A DNA stretch of 64,000 nt, from assembly GCF_019355395.1 (NCBI RefSeq), contig NZ_CP048829.1:310001-374000 (forward strand), in the 5' to 3' direction. Within the stretch, counting starts at the first letter, position 1. Each line of letters opens with the position of its first letter. This document shows, one piece after another, positions 62,928 through 64,000 of this stretch. The notes beneath the pieces were generated by a model, which worked only from the letters and a program-made list of their open reading frames with translations, made no database searches and was not told the DNA's origin. Source of the DNA: Chordicoccus furentiruminis. GTDB lineage: Bacteria > Bacillota > Clostridia > Lachnospirales > Lachnospiraceae. Made by a program: the position numbers and the translations under genes.

Positions 62928-64000
62928 TCACGCCGACGGCGCGCCGGAATCATCAAGAAACGCCTCGGGCACATGCGCCCGGACCATCTTCCAGAGCCCG
63001 GAAAGCGACATCGGCGAATCAAACGTCTTCACCCCGTTCTCCGCCGCGAGCTTCTCCGTATAATCCTTCAGCGGATAAATCTGAACGTTCTGCCTGTCCC
63101 CCGTGTAGTGGGTCACAACGGGAAGACAGCGGAGCCCTGTGCATTTCACATCCCCCGTATCCGGGTTCTTCGCAAAGGTCGCCGTCGTCAGGATACTGAG
63201 AAGATGATCCTTCTCCTTCTGGCCCGACACGAAATTGCCTCCTCCGTACTGAACCGGCACCAGGGCGCCGTCCGACGACCGCCGCACCGCCGTCACCTGC
63301 TGCACCAGATGAGAGTGATTCCCGATGATGAAATCCGCGCCGAAGTCAGCCAGCTTCTGACTCAGCGACTTCATCGCGTCCGTCACCTTGTCCGAGTTCT
63401 CGACGCCCCAGTGGCAGTGAACCACGACCACATCCGCGTTGTCGTGAGCCGTCCGGATCAGCTTCTCCATCCTCTCGTCATAGGACTCGCTGACCAGATT
63501 CTCATCATAGACCTCATCCAGCTCATCCGCGGTAAGCTCAGACGGCAGACTGCCCGAGCTCGGATCGTCGGAATTGGTCATCGCGAGGAATCCGAGAAAG
63601 GCCACCCGGATCCCGTTGACCTCGAACACACGCATCGTGTACATATCGTCCCGGTCCTGATAGGCGCCGCAGTAGGTATAGCCCTTGCTGTTCATGTATT
63701 CCAGCGTCGCCTGAATGCCCTCCGGACCCTGATCGAGAATATGGTTGTTCCCGAAATTCAGGATGTCGAACCCCGCGCCGATCAGCGCATCCGCCGCCTG
63801 CACCGGCGTGTTGAAGGTCGGATACCCCGATACCGGATACAGCTCAGACGCCAGCGGCCCCTCCTGATTCACCGTCGCCAGATCCGCCGCCTGAATATAA
63901 GGGCTGACCCTCCGGTAGAAAGAAGCGAAATCATAGCTGCCGTCCTTCGTCTTCGCCTGCTTATAAAGCGCTTCGTGAATGATGTTATCGCCGGTCCCAA
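62928..64000 (-). CDS. CapA-family metallophosphatase-like protein (5' end beyond window)
   Basis: The visible 357 codons are the carboxy-terminal part of a CapA/PgsA-type protein (poly-gamma-glutamate synthesis fold). At the cut edge GTGDNIIHEALYKQ is the family motif with the Asp and His metal ligands. NFGNNHILDQG, VHCHWG and FIIGNHSHLVQQ give the other conserved His residues, and QYGGGNFVSG follows. The frame is open to base 64000, so the start and any signal peptide are missing. In the absence of other capsule genes the role is uncertain; many CapA homologues have none assigned. Confidence 0.88.
   Translation of the reverse strand, partial: GTGDNIIHEALYKQAKTKDGSYDFASFYRRVSPYIQAADLATVNQEGPLASELYPVSGYPTFNTPVQAADALIGAGFDILNFGNNHILDQGPEGIQATLEYMNSKGYTYCGAYQDRDDMYTMRVFEVNGIRVAFLGFLAMTNSDDPSSGSLPSELTADELDEVYDENLVSESYDERMEKLIRTAHDNADVVVVHCHWGVENSDKVTDAMKSLSQKLADFGADFIIGNHSHLVQQVTAVRRSSDGALVPVQYGGGNFVSGQKEKDHLLSILTTATFAKNPDTGDVKCTGLRCLPVVTHYTGDRQNVQIYPLKDYTEKLAAENGVKTFDSPMSLSGLWKMVRAHVPEAFLDDSGAPSA

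Overview
The window is 64 kb of GC-rich (by eye around 60%), tightly packed chromosome from a Gram-positive bacterium, most likely a high-GC member of the Clostridia close to Lachnospiraceae. The support is gene content: an hrcA-grpE-dnaK-dnaJ operon under an exact CIRCE operator, a type III glutamine synthetase, group II ECF transporter genes linked to truA, a tryptophan T-box, the one-step diaminopimelate aminotransferase DapL, a DUF6472-like small protein, and no outer-membrane functions. I see no rRNA, tRNA, CRISPR array, insertion sequence or prophage. The window is core chromosome, and nothing in base composition suggests a recently acquired island. Most genes lie on the minus strand.

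Layout. 1-2437: tRNA thiolation (thiI, cut by the window edge, and its cysteine desulfurase) and truA. 2516-8409: prmA and the heat-shock operon. 8488-17419: gtrA, a small Cys-rich protein, uvrB, ftsEX with a CdaR/PucR-type regulator, glutamine synthetase III and a lipid kinase. 17674-27072: an SDR, a secreted HtrA protease, a MoxR ATPase/VWA pair, cstA and several unknown proteins. 27192-29759: rplM-rpsI with a long leader, divergent from citrate synthase. 29772-32784: an ABC transporter behind a T-box whose specifier codon (TGG) and acceptor-pairing bulge both read as tryptophan. 32787-40408: tig-clpP-clpX-engB followed by ecfA1-ecfA2-ecfT-truA2. 40424-49060: a long minus-strand run of tyrS, two aminotransferases, a small membrane exporter, cis- and trans-prenyltransferases, dapF, dapL and a DJ-1 protein. 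49185-55251: NUDIX hydrolase, L,D-transpeptidase, M20 peptidase, DegV/FakB-like protein and a secreted trigger-factor-like lipoprotein. 55302-58239: a tight three-gene operon (phosphoesterase, EamA exporter, orphan CbiE-CbiT fusion). 58288-64000: a FeoA-FeoB fusion under an iron-box-like operator, a nucleoside salvage cluster (udp, deoD, cdd) and a partial CapA-family gene.

How the parts work together. Protein quality control is strongly represented (DnaK system, trigger factor, ClpXP, extracytoplasmic HtrA and an FKBP lipoprotein). RNA-level control is visible at the Trp T-box and suspected at the rplM leader and several 5' hairpins. Wall and lipid-carrier supply are linked through dapF/dapL, the prenyltransferases and the L,D-transpeptidase. 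The least explained parts are the yfcE-eamA-cbiET operon with its promoter-spanning dyad, the MoxR-VWA pair without an obvious client, and the divergent prenyltransferase pair. None of these is shown to be a new system by sequence alone. All coordinates and motif readings were made by eye, without database searches.
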